NCBI GenBank assembly: GCA_947169885.1
Contig: CAMVRM010000015.1
Span: forward strand, 1-60,587
DNA length: 60,587 nucleotides
Direction: 5' to 3'
Source of the DNA: an uncultured Ruminococcus sp.
GTDB taxonomy: Bacteria; Bacillota; Clostridia; Oscillospirales; Ruminococcaceae
The notes under the pieces are model-generated. The model was not told where the DNA came from and ran no database searches. It worked only from the letters and a program-made list of their open reading frames with translations. How positions within the stretch are numbered: the stretch's first letter is position 1; each line of letters begins with the position of its first letter. Shown piece after piece: positions 60,468 to 60,587 of this stretch. The position numbers and the translations under genes are program-made.

Positions 60468-60587
60468 TTTGGAGGGAAACCCCACTAGGGGAGGAAAGGG
60501 GAAAGGGGGGCATACCATGCAGTCCGAGGAGTGCAATATGAAGTCCCCCCTTTCCTCTTTCTTCCCCGAGGGGGTGTCCCTCCAAAA
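60468..60587. repeat. Large imperfect inverted repeat at the window end
   Basis: The arms are 60468-60510 and 60544-60587. They pair along about 43 bases with few mismatches, beginning TTTGGAGGG...ACCCC and ending GGGGGG. The loop is about 33 bases. It may continue past the window. Confidence 0.75.

Noticed and set aside
60325-60585. 86-residue minus-strand reading frame
   Set aside because: It runs through the heptamer array and the long inverted repeat, has low-complexity Pro/Ser/Leu composition, and shows no ribosome site or family likeness.

Overview
The window is the chromosomal replication-origin region of a low-to-mid GC Firmicute, most likely a Ruminococcus-type member of the Oscillospiraceae/Ruminococcaceae. 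The evidence is the dnaA-dnaN-yaaA-recF-remB-gyrB-gyrA block, Clostridia-type spore and c-di-AMP genes (SleB-like hydrolase, CdaA/YbbR), HydF for an [FeFe] hydrogenase, a lipoprotein GH5 cellulase, and a noc/parA/parB set. The genus is an inference; the class is well supported.

Layout. 0.2-5.2 kb: SleB-like hydrolase, GH5 cellulase lipoprotein, AI-2E-family permease, ilvB. 5.5-14 kb: PARG-like macrodomain protein, manA and ROK glucokinase, ilvD, then a pyrimidine cluster (pyrC, small ORF, pyrF). 14-20.4 kb: cobD with an ATP-grasp gene, a low-molecular-weight phosphatase, membrane and C39-like proteins, then cbiG and cbiF. 20.4-27.6 kb: rsmG, mnmG, serS, parB, parA and a divergent second ParB-family gene that carries the Noc specificity residues. 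Nine identical parS palindromes lie in this block. 27.6-29.9 kb: GNAT, HydF, GtrA. 29.9-40.4 kb: gyrA, ycxB-like, gyrB, remB, recF, yaaA, dnaN, dnaA, all leftward. 40.7-47.1 kb: rluA-type gene, coaBC, a CobU-like fragment, cobS, cobU, a membrane protein, tmRNA (ssrA), a lipoprotein, smpB, also leftward. 47.5-60 kb: a small membrane protein, thrH, a LysR regulator, a zinc-ribbon protein, cdaA, ybbR, a membrane protein, a COG2509 flavoprotein, a two-component system and a secreted NlpC/P60 hydrolase.

Four observations deserve attention. (1) DnaA has a divergent DNA-recognition motif (NKNHSTM where GGRDHTTV is usual). The dnaA-dnaN gap holds repeated TGTTGAAAA/TTTTCAACA motifs instead of TTATCCACA boxes. 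A second dense cluster of the same motif lies 8.4 kb away, upstream of smpB. (2) The Noc-type gene is preceded by four parS sites in a 55-bp tandem array, each pair separated by a second palindrome. (3) A multi-hairpin element with GNRA-type loops and apparent compensatory changes precedes ilvB, ilvD and coaBC. It has the same orientation relative to the downstream gene each time, and these genes belong to the connected valine/pantothenate/CoA pathway. (4) Seven-nucleotide repeats (GATAATA/GATAAGA/AAGAAAT type) begin at or just after stop codons of many genes, in the sense direction.

Start codons were chosen by ribosome-binding site and family length. Promoters and hairpins were found by eye, and no database search was possible.
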